A DNA stretch of 64,000 nt from Drosophila pseudoobscura (lineage: Eukaryota > Arthropoda > Insecta > Diptera > Drosophilidae). The position numbers were made by a program, and so were the translations under genes. The stretch covers positions 16,129,001 to 16,193,000 of the forward strand of contig NC_046683.1 in NCBI RefSeq assembly GCF_009870125.1, read 5' to 3'. The notes under the pieces are model-generated. The model was not told where the DNA came from. It ran no database searches and worked only from the letters and a program-made list of their open reading frames with translations. This document shows, one piece after another, positions 48,628 to 58,500 of this stretch. How positions within the stretch are numbered: the first letter of the stretch is position 1; each line of letters starts with the position of its first letter.

Positions 48628-51600
48628 TATGGTAATTTTTCGTTTTCGCAAGCTTGAGAGAGTTAAAACACCAACTGAAGTGTGGCAACACTGGATGCAG
48701 GGCTGCTGTTTTGATAGTAATCGATATAGTTTCCTCATTGAATCGATGTTTTTGTGCTTTCGCTTGTAAGTATCATAAATTAATGCTGTTTTTCATTAAA
48801 TAAATGCACTGGGAAATCGTGACCGAGTAAACACTGCATTTTCGCTCCACGCATTGCATTGGAAGGTGGCTGTGGCTGGAGCTGGGGCTTTGTCTCCCAG
48901 CGAACCCCACTCTCACGGCGAAATCACAGTGTTGCATTCCAATCCCAATTACAATCACGGTTTCCGTCTGCAATCACTGCGCTTTCCCTATCACAGTTCA
49001 GCCATCGTCTGGCCCTCCTGACCCGTGACCGGGAGGATGGTCCCCGCGCCGACACGGTCATGCCAAATATCCTGCCCAACTTCCGAATGGGCCCACTTGC
49101 TCCCCTCCAACTGCTGGCACGCCGCTCTTCCCTCATTTCATCCTTTTCTGGCATTTGGCTTGAATAATGTGCCGCATTAGTAGAGTCGTTGGCAATGACT
49201 GCGGCGGTGCTTCTTGCAGGACGAGATGGCACTAAAGCTGGAGGATGAGCAGGAGCCAAGTAGGAGCCCATTGGGGCATGGAGGCGCTACGCTGCGCCAC
49301 ACCACGCCACGCCAAGCCACGCACTCGCAAAACTTTAACACAAATTGAATTATGCAGTCGCCCACGGACGGAGCAAAGGAGACACAAAGGACGTGTGGCG
49401 TAACGTGGCGTTCTACGATGGAAACGTAAGTGGAGGGAGATAGAGATAGAGAGTTGGGAGCGGAGCCATTAGACGGCTGGCGGTGGGCGGTGGGCGGTGG
49501 GCGGTGTTGACCTCCAGGCGCACTCCGCCTGACTTTGGCAAATGTAACTGTAATTTATTGAAATTTGTTAGCGCCGCCACGAGCGCAGACACAAAACCCG
49601 CCGTAAAAGACCGCAGTGCTCGTGCCTGTACCCGTAGCACTACGAGGGAGAGTACGAGGACTGGAATTCCCCGCCGCATTCCCTGCCGAAAAAAGTTTTG
49701 GTCACGTTTTTTGTAACGCCTTTTTGTGCCCCGCAAATGGGCAACAAAAATTGCGCCCGTGGTCAAGAGTCAGACGCCGTCTTTTTTTCCTATTTGTACA
49801 ACCCTCTATATTATTTTATTCTATTTTTGTTTTTTACCACTTTTTGGGTATTGATGCTGTTGCTGCCGGGTCCATGTTGGAGATGCACCACACGCACCGC
49901 TGCTGGACTCACTCAGCGACAGCCCTGTGGCGCTTGTCGACAGTTGTCCAGGACCCTATACCCTATAGAGAGGCACATACATATGCATGCATGCACGTAC
50001 TGAGGTGAGAGGGACCTTTATGCCAGCATCTCACAGAAAATACTCTCACTGTGCGGTTTTCGCGGTGAACCACTCTCAGTGAAAATTGTGGTCACAACAG
50101 GACCGGAAGGTCCATAATGTTTGCTGTCTTTGGTGTCATTGACTCCTAGGCAGGTGAACAAATCATTTTGCCAATAGCAATTTATCCCATAGAAATAAAT
50201 TCGGAGGATACACATATTTCAAAGGACGAAATGGCAACTCTTTATGTTTTTTCTAATTTAATTTTTATCAAAGGCAACAGCATTATATTGTATAGTTACA
50301 GCTATTATATTGAGTTGGAATTCACTTTGCTATTTGCTTTATTTAAGATTTCATAGACGGCATTCTGGATAATCCCCAACACAATCATTTACGATTGTAT
50401 TACTGGGACTTCCTGAGGCATCCATTTTGTGAGTTCTGTTTCTAGAGCACGTATTCCCTTTAATATTGTTCCATACAATACCATTGCTAAACCTATATTT
50501 ATCTAATAAAAGAGCATCGATCCATTCGATCATTCTGTGAACGCTCTGTCCTTCACTTTTAATTGCTGACAGGCCATGGTCATGACCAACACCAGCACCG
50601 GGCCCTTACTCCCAGCCGCGAGCGTTGGTTTTTTTTCGTACCGCCAAAAAGTTTGCCAGCTGCAACGTTTCGCGGTTGCATGCTAAAAAGTTTTAAGTGC
50701 CCCGCTCGACCAGCCACCACCAGGACTCCAGCGATCGACCACCTTTACCACCCTCAACCGAACTCCCCTCCCCCGTCCAACCGTTCGTCCGTTCGCCCAT
50801 CTGCGGACCTGTTTGGATCCCATACGCTTCAGTTTTTCTATTAAGCAGACCAAGGCTCGTCTCATTTGTAGCCTATTTGTCCTCTGGACCCACTCCTGCT
50901 CATTCTCCTTGCATCTCTTTCATTCTCTATTTCCTATCTCTCTCTCTCTGTCTCTGTAGCTCCCCCAGTCTCTGTCTCCGTCTCTCTTTATCGCCCTCTT
51001 TTCTCATCTCGACATCGTAAAAATGCCAATGAGTCGACCTGAGCGAGCGGTGTTAAAAACTTTTCTCATTTATCAGACGACGGGGAGACCCCCAATGCCG
51101 ATGTTCCAATGCCAATGTCCCCAGAGCCTCCTCCCCACACCACCACTTTACAATGACTCCCCACCTCCTCCTCCTCCTGCACCACCTCTGGGGGAACATA
51201 TCCCCTCGACTGGCGTCAGGTAAATTGATTGTCGCCGCCAACGAAGTTCGACGGTTGTTGGTCAACTCACCCTCACCCTCACCCTCACCCTTACCTCGCC
51301 GTTACCTCTTTTTACCCTTCACGGCACCACACGGCACCTAGCCACGCCCGAAAGAGCCTTAAAGTTTTCGCACGCCCTGTGTTTAATTGCTGTAGTTTTC
51401 CCCCATCGCATCGCACTCTTTTCCTGGTGCTCAGATTTTTAAAACGACAACAATGGCCAGCAAGTGGCAAAAGTTTTTGGGTTAGCCAGGGGTTACGGGT
51501 CAAAGTGGAGCCAGTTGGGGCAAGAGGCATGCGGCAGAAGGCAGAAGAGGGCGGAGCCAGGGTTCAACTGCAGCTGGAGTTGAAGCCGGTTAATGGCCAG

Positions 51601-51700
51601 GCAAATGAGCTAACTGGACAGGCGGCTAATGAGCAGCGGCCCCAACACGTAATTTATACACGTCGAAAATCATTTTAAAACAAGAGGATAATAATACACA
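48628..51700. other. Spacer, no supported gene
   Basis: Unique-looking DNA with pyrimidine-rich runs (50935-51005) and ACCCTC hexamers (51268-51292). Open frames up to about 150 codons are compositionally simple, and I do not support any of them. Confidence 0.5.
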
Positions 51701-52760
51701 AAAAATACCTTATCAGGGATACATACTCGTATGTACATACACAGAGTTTGCAGAAAGAAAGAACGGACTACATTTTGGGATCATATTCAACTTCACAGCA
51801 AAGAAATCTGTGGCTGGACATCTGCAGAAATTCTGGAAACATTTTACTTAAGATATATAGAGAGATGTTAGAGCTAGCCGCAAGGGTCTTCGAAATACTT
51901 TCTAATTACACCCAGCGATAAAAAGGAGCACTTCCTGCCTGCCTTCGTCGGCGGTTTCGTCTAATTTGTTGCTATTACAAATTTGTATTAAAGAAACAAT
52001 CCACTTGATATGGAAAAAATGTTGTTCAATAAGTTTCCCATATTTGGCACATATGTAATGTAAGAGTAAGAGATATTGTGAATAATAAAGGATTTGTGTT
52101 CTATTTTAATCTTTTGTCCATACTTCTTAGGTATAATATTAAATTTCAAGTATAATATAATATTTCTTTGAGGTTTAATATAGTAAAGTGTTTTTATTCT
52201 TTGGTTTTTTCGTAGATATTCAATTGTGTTGCTGGTTCTAAATTAAATATTGATGTTAATTATTTAAATTAGGTTATTATTTTTGAAAATTCGTTTTGTG
52301 AAATTCGTCTGTAGGAGGTGATGCCTGTGTTTTTGTTGTTTTGTCAATGTTGTCTATGTCTATGGTTGTCTAAAATTAAATTGTAAAAGTTGATTATTCT
52401 GTCGTGTAATATTTTTGAGAGCTACATTCTGTGGGTTATTATTTTCTTGATGTTGATTTGATGGCTTGGGTTTATTTAGTACTAATGTATGTCAGCGATT
52501 AAGTTTTGACAACTGTTCCAATCGGCATCCTTTACTTTGAAAAATTTAAGGCTTATCGTTTTCCAAAGCCGGCCAAGGATGTTTTAGTTGATGACAGGAG
52601 TTTGAAAGAGGGTCAATGCGAGCAAAGATGTTGTTGGTGCTAAAATGTATTGGAGAGTTTTCGTTTGATATGTTGAAATGTGTGTGTTTCAATATGAATT
52701 TGGATACAAGTCCTCATATGGGTTAACGCCGAGAATGGCGTCGTGGTAAGCTTCCTCCAT
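51701..52760. other. AT-rich, T/G-skewed segment
   Basis: From about 52090 to 52720 the plus strand is strongly T- and G-rich and very poor in C, so the minus strand is A/C-rich. This composition differs from the DNA on either side. It could be the remains of a mobile element read on the minus strand, but no diagnostic protein motif or terminal repeat was found. Confidence 0.35.
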
Positions 52761-52769
52761 TCATAATAT

Positions 52770-53150
52770 ATAGATGGATATATTTCGTAGATCAGTCGGT
52801 GGGGACCCTCTCGTCGTTGGCGTATGGGGAAGACACTGACGATTATAGACTGGACCTGAGACCCACGGAGCCTTAATGGCTGTGTCGCAAACGGAGGCGC
52901 GTCTCATATCACCACAGCCCAATAGCCAATAGCAATCAACGACCAGTCGGTGGCGATTGTGGGGGATAACCTCGTAGTCCAAATATCGGTTGACAATGAT
53001 CCGGAGAGGCATGCAATGATTATTGACGACCTGTTGCCGATTTGTAGAGTGCAGATTGGCTCTAGCCAAGGTCCTATTTAGTGTGTTCAATCATGCCATC
53101 TTTCACTGCGGACTCAAGGCGAAAGTTGTGTGGCATGAGCTCTATCTGCA
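52770..53150 (-). pseudogene. Coding-like relic, unidentified
   Basis: Two overlapping minus-strand frames read like protein but are broken against each other. Upstream comes IELMPHNFRLESAVKDGM, ending in a stop. Then, in another frame, HCMPLRIIVNRYLDYEVIPH, LVVDCYWLLGCGDMRRAS and CDTAIKAPWVSG. The sharp change in composition and the frame change suggest a decayed gene or gene fragment. The HxPLRxxV, then Cys/Gly-rich order is faintly like a zona-pellucida domain, but I cannot support that assignment. Confidence 0.35.
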
Positions 53151-53442
53151 GCAGCGAGCTTGGTTACCGCACAGAACGTATTCGGCTGTGGGAGCATAGA
53201 CCTTTCCAAACCAATAAAAAAAACACAATAAAGAACTTATAAGAATAGGAAGTGCTCCTTTCTGCTTGTCACATAAATCTAAATGATACATCGAATGAAA
53301 CCCATCAAATAACACGAGCAAATGGGTATGAAAACATTTAATTAGGTCCTCAAGCAAGTGAACCACATCAGATGGCTGTTTCCCAGTACATTCGTGACAT
53401 TCTGACCTTTGTTTTTGAATTGAGTACATCCTATGTAAATAT

Positions 53443-53703
53443 ATGAACGGTAATTTAGATTTTGTTAAGACAGGATACATTCATGAATTAAAGACTAAGA
53501 CATCCACTACAATTGTGAGGACTGCTCTTAAGATCTCCAACATACTGGGGATGCCCGAAACTGATTTCGATTTGTTTTGGATTTCAAGGGCCAGACAGAT
53601 TTCGAACAGACTATTGGTAAAAAGAACCGTAATGCACAATGGGATGGAGCATAGCGTATTTCCGGGATCATTATCGTTGTTAATAAATAAATGCATAAAT
53701 TAA
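53443..53703 (+). other. Coding-like fragment of unknown origin
   Basis: An 86-codon open frame containing TTIVRTALKISNILGMPETD and DFDLFWISRARQISNRLLVK. Its codon composition looks more protein-like than the neighbouring DNA, and there is no low-complexity bias. No family is recognised. It lies just outside the left inverted repeat, so it may be part of the mosaic of captured or transposed pieces in this area. Confidence 0.3.
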
Positions 53704-53723
53704 TATATGAGACCATGGATGAA

Positions 53724-53830
53724 ACCACTAACCACACAGTATATAGATGTGTCCGTTCATGCTAGAAAGCGTCACACGATGGCTTACCAGAGACCTCGGC
53801 TCTAGCGTTTGGGTACTGACGCGTCATCAT
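53724..53830 (+). repeat. Left arm of inverted repeat around the distal Angel copy
   Basis: Matches the reverse complement of 55884-56002, sharing blocks such as GTTCATGCTAGAAAGCGT, AGAGACCTCGGCTCT and GGGTACTGACGCGTCATCAT. The arm has diverged by substitutions and an internal replacement near 53773-53788. Confidence 0.85.
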
Positions 53831-53842
53831 TATAATCAACCT

Positions 53843-54060
53843 GTTTAAAATATGGAAATAAATGTTATAAATTAGTTATTGTAATATATTATTATTATAT
53901 TTGTATAAATTATATTATTGTATTATTTTCTAAAACAAATCAAACATATAACAGCTTTTATTTTATTTCCCCCGCCCTAGTGTACCGTACCCCCACCCCC
54001 TGCCCATTCATCAAAAGACAAAACAGGAACCAAACTTTAATCTCAGTTCTAGCGGCCACA
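53843..54060 (+). repeat. Left direct repeat flanking the distal Angel copy
   Basis: Same orientation as 55584-55788. Shared blocks include GGAAATAAATGTTA with ATTAGTTATTGT, then TATTATATTTGTATAAA, then TCATCAAAAGAC, then CTTTAAT-TCAGTTCTAGCGGCCA. An AT-rich middle differs in length. The Angel segment begins within a few bases of its right end. Confidence 0.85.
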
Positions 54061-54064
54061 GAAG

Positions 54065-55340
54065 TGATTCAAATGCATTTTGATCAACAAAATATTTCGC
54101 AGACGAGCACTCAAATCCGGAAAAAGCAAACCTGGAAAAGCAACCGATGATATTTGGTGGTCATACCATAGACATAAACTGTCAGACGTCAAAAAAGCAG
54201 GAAATGCCAAGCACATTTTATACAGTACAGAAAAAAGAAATGGAGAACTCCAGAAAAGGAAGATTTATGGGTGCGGTCTGCTACGACCTGAGCCGCTGCT
54301 GGCAAGTAGTGGAGACTCCCCACTACTCGAATGTTGTCTACCGCCTGATGACATACAACCTGTTGGCCCCGGATATGGTAGTGAAGCACAAGTCGCACTA
54401 TGGGGGCTTCGAAGAGCAGCATCTGAATTGGGGAAATCGTCTGAACAAGCTCACGCAAGAGGTGCAAGTCCTCAATCCGGACATCCTCTGTCTGCAGGAG
54501 GTCCAGTGCAGTCATCTGCCGCAGATCATGCGACGCTTCAAGGCGACCACCATGCGGAGCTACAATTACATATTCCAGCAAAAGTTGGAGAGCGAATCCG
54601 ATGGTATAGCCATCATCTACGATATGATAAAGCTCGAGCTGATCGGCCATCGGGCCTTGGGGCGCCAAATCCAGGAGCCCAACAAGCGTGAGGACTTCGA
54701 TCGCTTTGCCCTCATGGGAAAGTTCAACCTGACCGGTACTCCCAATCAGCTGATCGTGTGCAGTGCCCATCTACTGCAGGGCAGTCCCCTGGGTACGGAT
54801 GAACGCCCAGACATTGTGCAACGTCTGCGCAGCGAACTACTCCAATATAGCCGCGACCACGAGAACGGCCACTGCATTCCAATCATCCTCGGTGGAGACT
54901 TCAACTTTTCGAGCGGCACCAAACCCTTCCGCACCCTGACGACGCCCACCGTCTACTCAGCCTGTTCCAAGCAGTTGGTGCCCGTCTACACCACTACCAC
55001 CAAGCAGGTGTCCGCCTACGACACGAAGCAGGGCTGGATCGATGCCGATCATATTTTCTACTCGAAGGGCTGTCCGCTCTACAATATACGTCCTTGCAGC
55101 TACTACCTGCTGCCACGCATCTGCTTAGAGCAACTACCCAACCATTTCCTCGGCTCAGACCACTACTGTCTGGCCGTCAACTTCACTGTGAATTAGGTGA
55201 CAGCTGAAATGAGCGTGCTCCCATCCCACTACAAACTAGTCCTATGTTCAATAGTTTAATTAAATGTATCTTCAGATGTATCCACAATATATATTCCTGT
55301 ATCTATTAATCTTTCAGTGTTGGGGCCCAGTGTCCGACTA
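54065..55340 (+). repeat. Distal copy of the white-Angel segment
   Basis: Derived copy of 31280-32567. Bases 55318-55340 are the first 23 bases of white exon 4, preceded by the intron acceptor CTTTCAG. After CCGACTA the sequence departs from white completely. Confidence 0.93.
54147..55196 (+). CDS. Angel/CCR4-type exonuclease, duplicate of the nested gene
   Basis: Intronless 349-aa frame starting at ATG 54147. A one-base length difference near the 5' end makes its first 13-16 residues differ from the nested copy, and from the next shared Met (54207, MPSTFYTV) the proteins are collinear. In that shared part I find two replacements, Asn to His in the ENGNC segment and Lys to Gln in the LEKLPN segment, against about six synonymous changes. 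Catalytic residues (LCLQE, SAHLL, GGDFN, DADHIF, LGSDHY) are all kept. Biochemical expectation is as for the nested copy: metal-dependent RNA exonuclease or phosphatase. It sits outside white, carries a useless white splice acceptor downstream, and is enclosed by direct and inverted repeats. Whether it is transcribed is unknown. An 11-base deletion upstream of its ATG distinguishes it from the source. Confidence 0.85.
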   Translation: MIFGGHTIDINCQTSKKQEMPSTFYTVQKKEMENSRKGRFMGAVCYDLSRCWQVVETPHYSNVVYRLMTYNLLAPDMVVKHKSHYGGFEEQHLNWGNRLNKLTQEVQVLNPDILCLQEVQCSHLPQIMRRFKATTMRSYNYIFQQKLESESDGIAIIYDMIKLELIGHRALGRQIQEPNKREDFDRFALMGKFNLTGTPNQLIVCSAHLLQGSPLGTDERPDIVQRLRSELLQYSRDHENGHCIPIILGGDFNFSSGTKPFRTLTTPTVYSACSKQLVPVYTTTTKQVSAYDTKQGWIDADHIFYSKGCPLYNIRPCSYYLLPRICLEQLPNHFLGSDHYCLAVNFTVN

Positions 55341-55583
55341 TTGTCCATGAGAGTATTCATGGTGCCACACGCATCTACATTTTTCCTTTGCACATTCCCG
55401 TCGGAAAGCGCGCTATTGACAATTGATTTGAAATATATGTAACACAAATTCCATTTATATTTATGCATATTTATTTTAGTATATAGATATATTTTTTCTT
55501 ATATCGTTTATTTAGATACATCATTATTTAAGTTATAATAAACAAAGAAGTCAACAACCGACGGCGTTTACATAATTTTTATA
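55341..55583. other. Unique AT-rich DNA after the white exon fragment
   Basis: No match to white or to the repeats, and no coding signal. It marks the right breakpoint of the duplication. Confidence 0.5.
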
Positions 55584-55788
55584 ATTTAAAATAAGGAAAT
55601 AAATGTTAAAAATTAGTTATTGTGATATATTACTATTATATTTGTATAAACTAATATAATATATTAATATAATATAAATTATGAATAAATTATAAATTAA
55701 TAAATTGTAATACAAATCAAACAGTAGGTCAGTTCATCAAAAGACCCAAAACAAGAACCAAACTTTAATTTCAGTTCTAGCGGCCAGC
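55584..55788 (+). repeat. Right direct repeat flanking the distal Angel copy
   Basis: Same-orientation partner of 53843-54060, ending in the shared TTCTAGCGGCCA block. It continues to the right into 55808-55868, which is the piece also present in white intron 3 at 31197-31260. Confidence 0.85.
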
Positions 55789-55807
55789 AATACTAGAACA
55801 CACACAC

Positions 55808-55868
55808 GAAAAAAGCATGCAAACACATATTTTTGTGGAAACATATATTGCGGTGTTCTAACACATGC
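55808..55868 (+). repeat. Repeat segment shared with white intron 3
   Basis: Corresponds to 31197-31260 with a handful of differences. Shared words include AAAAAAGCAT, ACATATTTTTGT and CTAACACATGCAAA. Confidence 0.8.
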
Positions 55869-55883
55869 AAAAATGTTCTCTCT

Positions 55884-56002
55884 GCGCTTTCTTATGATGA
55901 CGCGTCAGTACCCGAACGCCAGAGCCGAGGTCTCTGGGGTATTCGAACTGGTAACGCTTTCTAGCATGAACGGGCACATCTAGATACTGTATGGTTAGTG
56001 AT
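55884..56002 (-). repeat. Right arm of inverted repeat, open on the minus strand
   Basis: Inverted partner of 53724-53830. On the minus strand this arm is inside an uninterrupted frame (55858-56082) whose translation within the arm includes QYLDVPVHARKRYQFEYPRD and LGSGVRVLTRHHKK. In the left arm the same frame is broken. The arm may therefore derive from a protein-coding exon that I do not recognise. Confidence 0.7.
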
Positions 56003-56138
56003 GAAACCGGCTTGCAGGTAAACATCGAAACTATCGATAGTACCTTCGATGGTTTGACGTTGCCACCTCTCATTTGATGCATTGACGTTGGCTAGCAATA
56101 AAAAAAGCGACTTTTTGCTTAAATTAAAGGCAGAGACT

Positions 56139-56717
56139 ATGTCGAAAACTCCAATTGAACTCGATACGCAACGAAGCACAGAGATGACAGCATCGGACAT
56201 TGGTAATAACGCAATGGTGATCAAGCTTAAGCATGATTTGGAGCGATTTCAAGCGCCTATAGTGAGTGCCTATGGTGTCCTTACCTGGGAGAAAAAATGC
56301 TACCCCGTGGTGGTACTTGGGGGCATAAGCGTCACCTTTTTCGTTCTGTGGTACATGGATCTATCGGTGATAACTCTTATGTCTCTCCTGGCATTGCTGA
56401 CTACCATTTCGCACTATTTTCTTCTGTGGTGCCTGGATCTGCCGGATTTCATTTTGGACTTTTTCCAAACCAAAATTGACGAGGCGAAATTCGAGTCTGT
56501 TTGCGGACAGATGTACATCATCAAGGAAGGCTTGGCAGCATGGTATCAGTATCTATTCAAGGAACGCAAATCGACCGGCCTCGTGATTGTGAAAAGCTTG
56601 GTCCTCCTGGCCATGGCTTGGATTGGTTCAATCGTTAACAATCTTCTGTTGATGTACCTGGTCACTCTTCTCATTGCCATGTGGGCTGGTCTGCAAGCTA
56701 AACACGTCTTCAAGTAA
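56139..56717 (+). CDS. ARL6IP1-like ER membrane-shaping protein
   Basis: Intronless 192-aa frame beginning MSKTPIELD. After a polar N-terminus comes KLKHDLERF, then WEKKCYP and two closely spaced hydrophobic segments (about residues 55-98, with the LWYMDLSVITLMSLL core). A polar loop with DEAKFESVCGQMY and WYQYLFKERKS follows, then a second hydrophobic pair containing AWIGSIVNNLLLMYLVTLL and AMWAGLQAK. That order matches ARL6IP1, whose reticulon-like hairpins bend ER tubules and whose family also counters caspase and glutamate-transport signals. Human ARL6IP1 has a C-terminal amphipathic helix and Lys-rich tail after this point. Here the frame ends at AKHVFK, so the tail is missing. It starts about 130 bases right of the inverted-repeat arm. 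Lack of introns suggests a retrocopy. Function in the truncated form is uncertain. Confidence 0.8.
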   Translation: MSKTPIELDTQRSTEMTASDIGNNAMVIKLKHDLERFQAPIVSAYGVLTWEKKCYPVVVLGGISVTFFVLWYMDLSVITLMSLLALLTTISHYFLLWCLDLPDFILDFFQTKIDEAKFESVCGQMYIIKEGLAAWYQYLFKERKSTGLVIVKSLVLLAMAWIGSIVNNLLLMYLVTLLIAMWAGLQAKHVFK

Positions 56718-57090
56718 CTCCAGTAGAGAGCTGAAAAAGTACTGCTCCACCCCTAGGCACCACATCCACAAAATTTGTTTAGAAATATTACAAAAAATCG
56801 AAGTCATCCTCAATTTGCCATTCCAGATTGGTAAGTGGCTAATGAAATAACTTTAAAGGGATCTATGCAATATAAATGTTTTTCCATCAGCATCTGGCCT
56901 TCTTTGCTCATCCACAATGTGCCACTCTGCTGGAGTCGGAGGATCCGAAAATATACTTTCAAAGGAAACAGTATCGATTCTACATCATTTGGAAATGCCC
57001 TGGCGTATCTACCCAAAAACAGAAGCTTAATAATTACATAATACTCATTACGTACATGCTTCGATTGTTCAATTATTATAACTGAAACAT
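56718..57090 (+). other. Possible spliced coding continuation after the ARL6IP1-like stop
   Basis: In the frame one base later than the ARL6IP1-like gene, the DNA stays open through RELKKYCSTPRHHIHKICLE and LQKIEVILNLPFQI. A GTAAGT donor near 56831 and a TTCCATCAG acceptor near 56890 would define an intron of about 60 bases, a typical fly size. Either the C-terminus of the ARL6IP1-like gene has been lost by frameshift, or this is chance. I cannot decide. Confidence 0.25.
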
Positions 57091-57985
57091 CTTGAAACTC
57101 AATCAAACGTATTACACTTGTATCAATAAAATGCCACGAACTACGAATTTGTGTACGATTCTTATAACGAGCAACTATTACTCAGATAACCTACTATTTT
57201 GGAGCGCAGATGTATGTTGTTTTCATTTTCAATCCCCTTCTTTTCATGGTATACCATATGGTGTATATTTTACAAGGATAGTCTTGCTATCAGTCCTGTA
57301 ATATGGGTATTGAGTATTTTCTGTCATGGATTTGGTAAACATTTTTATGTAAATTAACAGTGAGCTTCGATGAAATAGTTGTTCCTTTGGGGCGACGTTT
57401 AAAGGGCCAACGAAATTTGTAGTAGTTGTCATACCCAAAGGTCGTTATAAGCAATAGATAATGTATCTTATCTTAACTGATATCAATTTGATTGCATAGA
57501 TTACGTGTTAATACAACTTCTTAGACAGCTAATTTATACGTATGTATCGGAGCTATTGGCAGGTATCAGCGGTATGCTGACTGTTGATCAGGACTGGCTG
57601 ACATCCTGATCGGCCTTCCTATGGCCTATTCCTATGGTTTATGCTTAATTTAGATTGAACATTTGTATTTTATATTTACAATCCCAATCCCAATTCGAAT
57701 CCTCTTCCCTGGATCCAAGTGGGAAGGGAAAAGGAGGACACTGTGTCTGGACATCATTTAATTGCTTAGATTGAAATATTACACATTCATTCCTTGGGCA
57801 TATTTTTTGAGATTCCAGCAGCTGCGGTCCCTGATTCTCACATATTGTAGTACATTTATACATGTCTATAATCAATTATGCACATGTCCCTACATATTTA
57901 TGTAAGCTGTGACCTCAATGGATGATCATAAATAAGGCCATTTCCAATTGTCCCAAACACACCGAATTCAATTTCTGCAAGATAG
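57091..57985. other. Spacer, nothing recognised
   Basis: AT-rich DNA without a supported gene, RNA or repeat. Confidence 0.5.
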
Positions 57986-58500
57986 TCAGTAATCAGTAAT
58001 TTTTCGAAGTGGAAATTTACTTAATGCATTCGGTTCGTCTTTCAGAGGGTTTGTGCCGGTCCATAAATTGTAGCTCCATTTGTTGTGCAGTCGCGTGGGT
58101 GAGCTGTGGAGTGGATTGAGAGTTCCGGAAGCCAGACCACAAAACAGTTGAATGCAACCGCGAACCACTTTCAGCACTTGTCTACCGTATTTGAAATAGT
58201 CTTCTAGGGCCACTCAGGGAGTGCCGCAATCATTCATATATATTCTGAAAAACAGAACAAAGTTGCACATAAAATCAGGGAAGGCCTTTGCTTTGACCAG
58301 TGGAAACTTACAGCTCAAACAATGAGTGGGATCCGAATGGTTAGTTTTAATGTTTGAAGTTTGGGCTGTGTATGTTTACGTTTATATAAATGAATCGGAT
58401 GTATATTCGTGGACTCCACGGTGCTTGCCATCGATGACTCGCCTCAGCGCCTGGCTCCGAGAAGCTATTTCTGCATCTGAAGGTGTAATAGAATATGCCA
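57986..58500 (-). pseudogene. Coding-like minus-strand fragments, unidentified
   Basis: Read leftward, a first fragment (about 58500-58394) gives PLAYSITPSDAEIASRSQAL and RRVIDGKHRGVHEYTSDSFI. A possible short intron follows (GTAAGTTT near 58308, TTTTTCAG near 58250). A second open stretch (58213-57986) then reads VALEDYFKYGRQVLKVVRG, CIQLFCGLASGTLNPLHSS and ends KITDY. A stop codon separates the start of the second stretch from the acceptor. Composition looks coding, but no family is recognised. It lies downstream of the TAF5-like pseudogene. Confidence 0.3.

Noticed and set aside
53142-53480. A minus-strand 112-codon frame left of the repeat structure
   Set aside because: Phe/Leu/His-rich translation opposite a better plus-strand frame. 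No domain.
55884-56002. A tRNA-like B-box word (TTCGAAC) in the right inverted-repeat arm
   Set aside because: No A-box at the right distance and no cloverleaf. The same DNA reads better as a protein frame.
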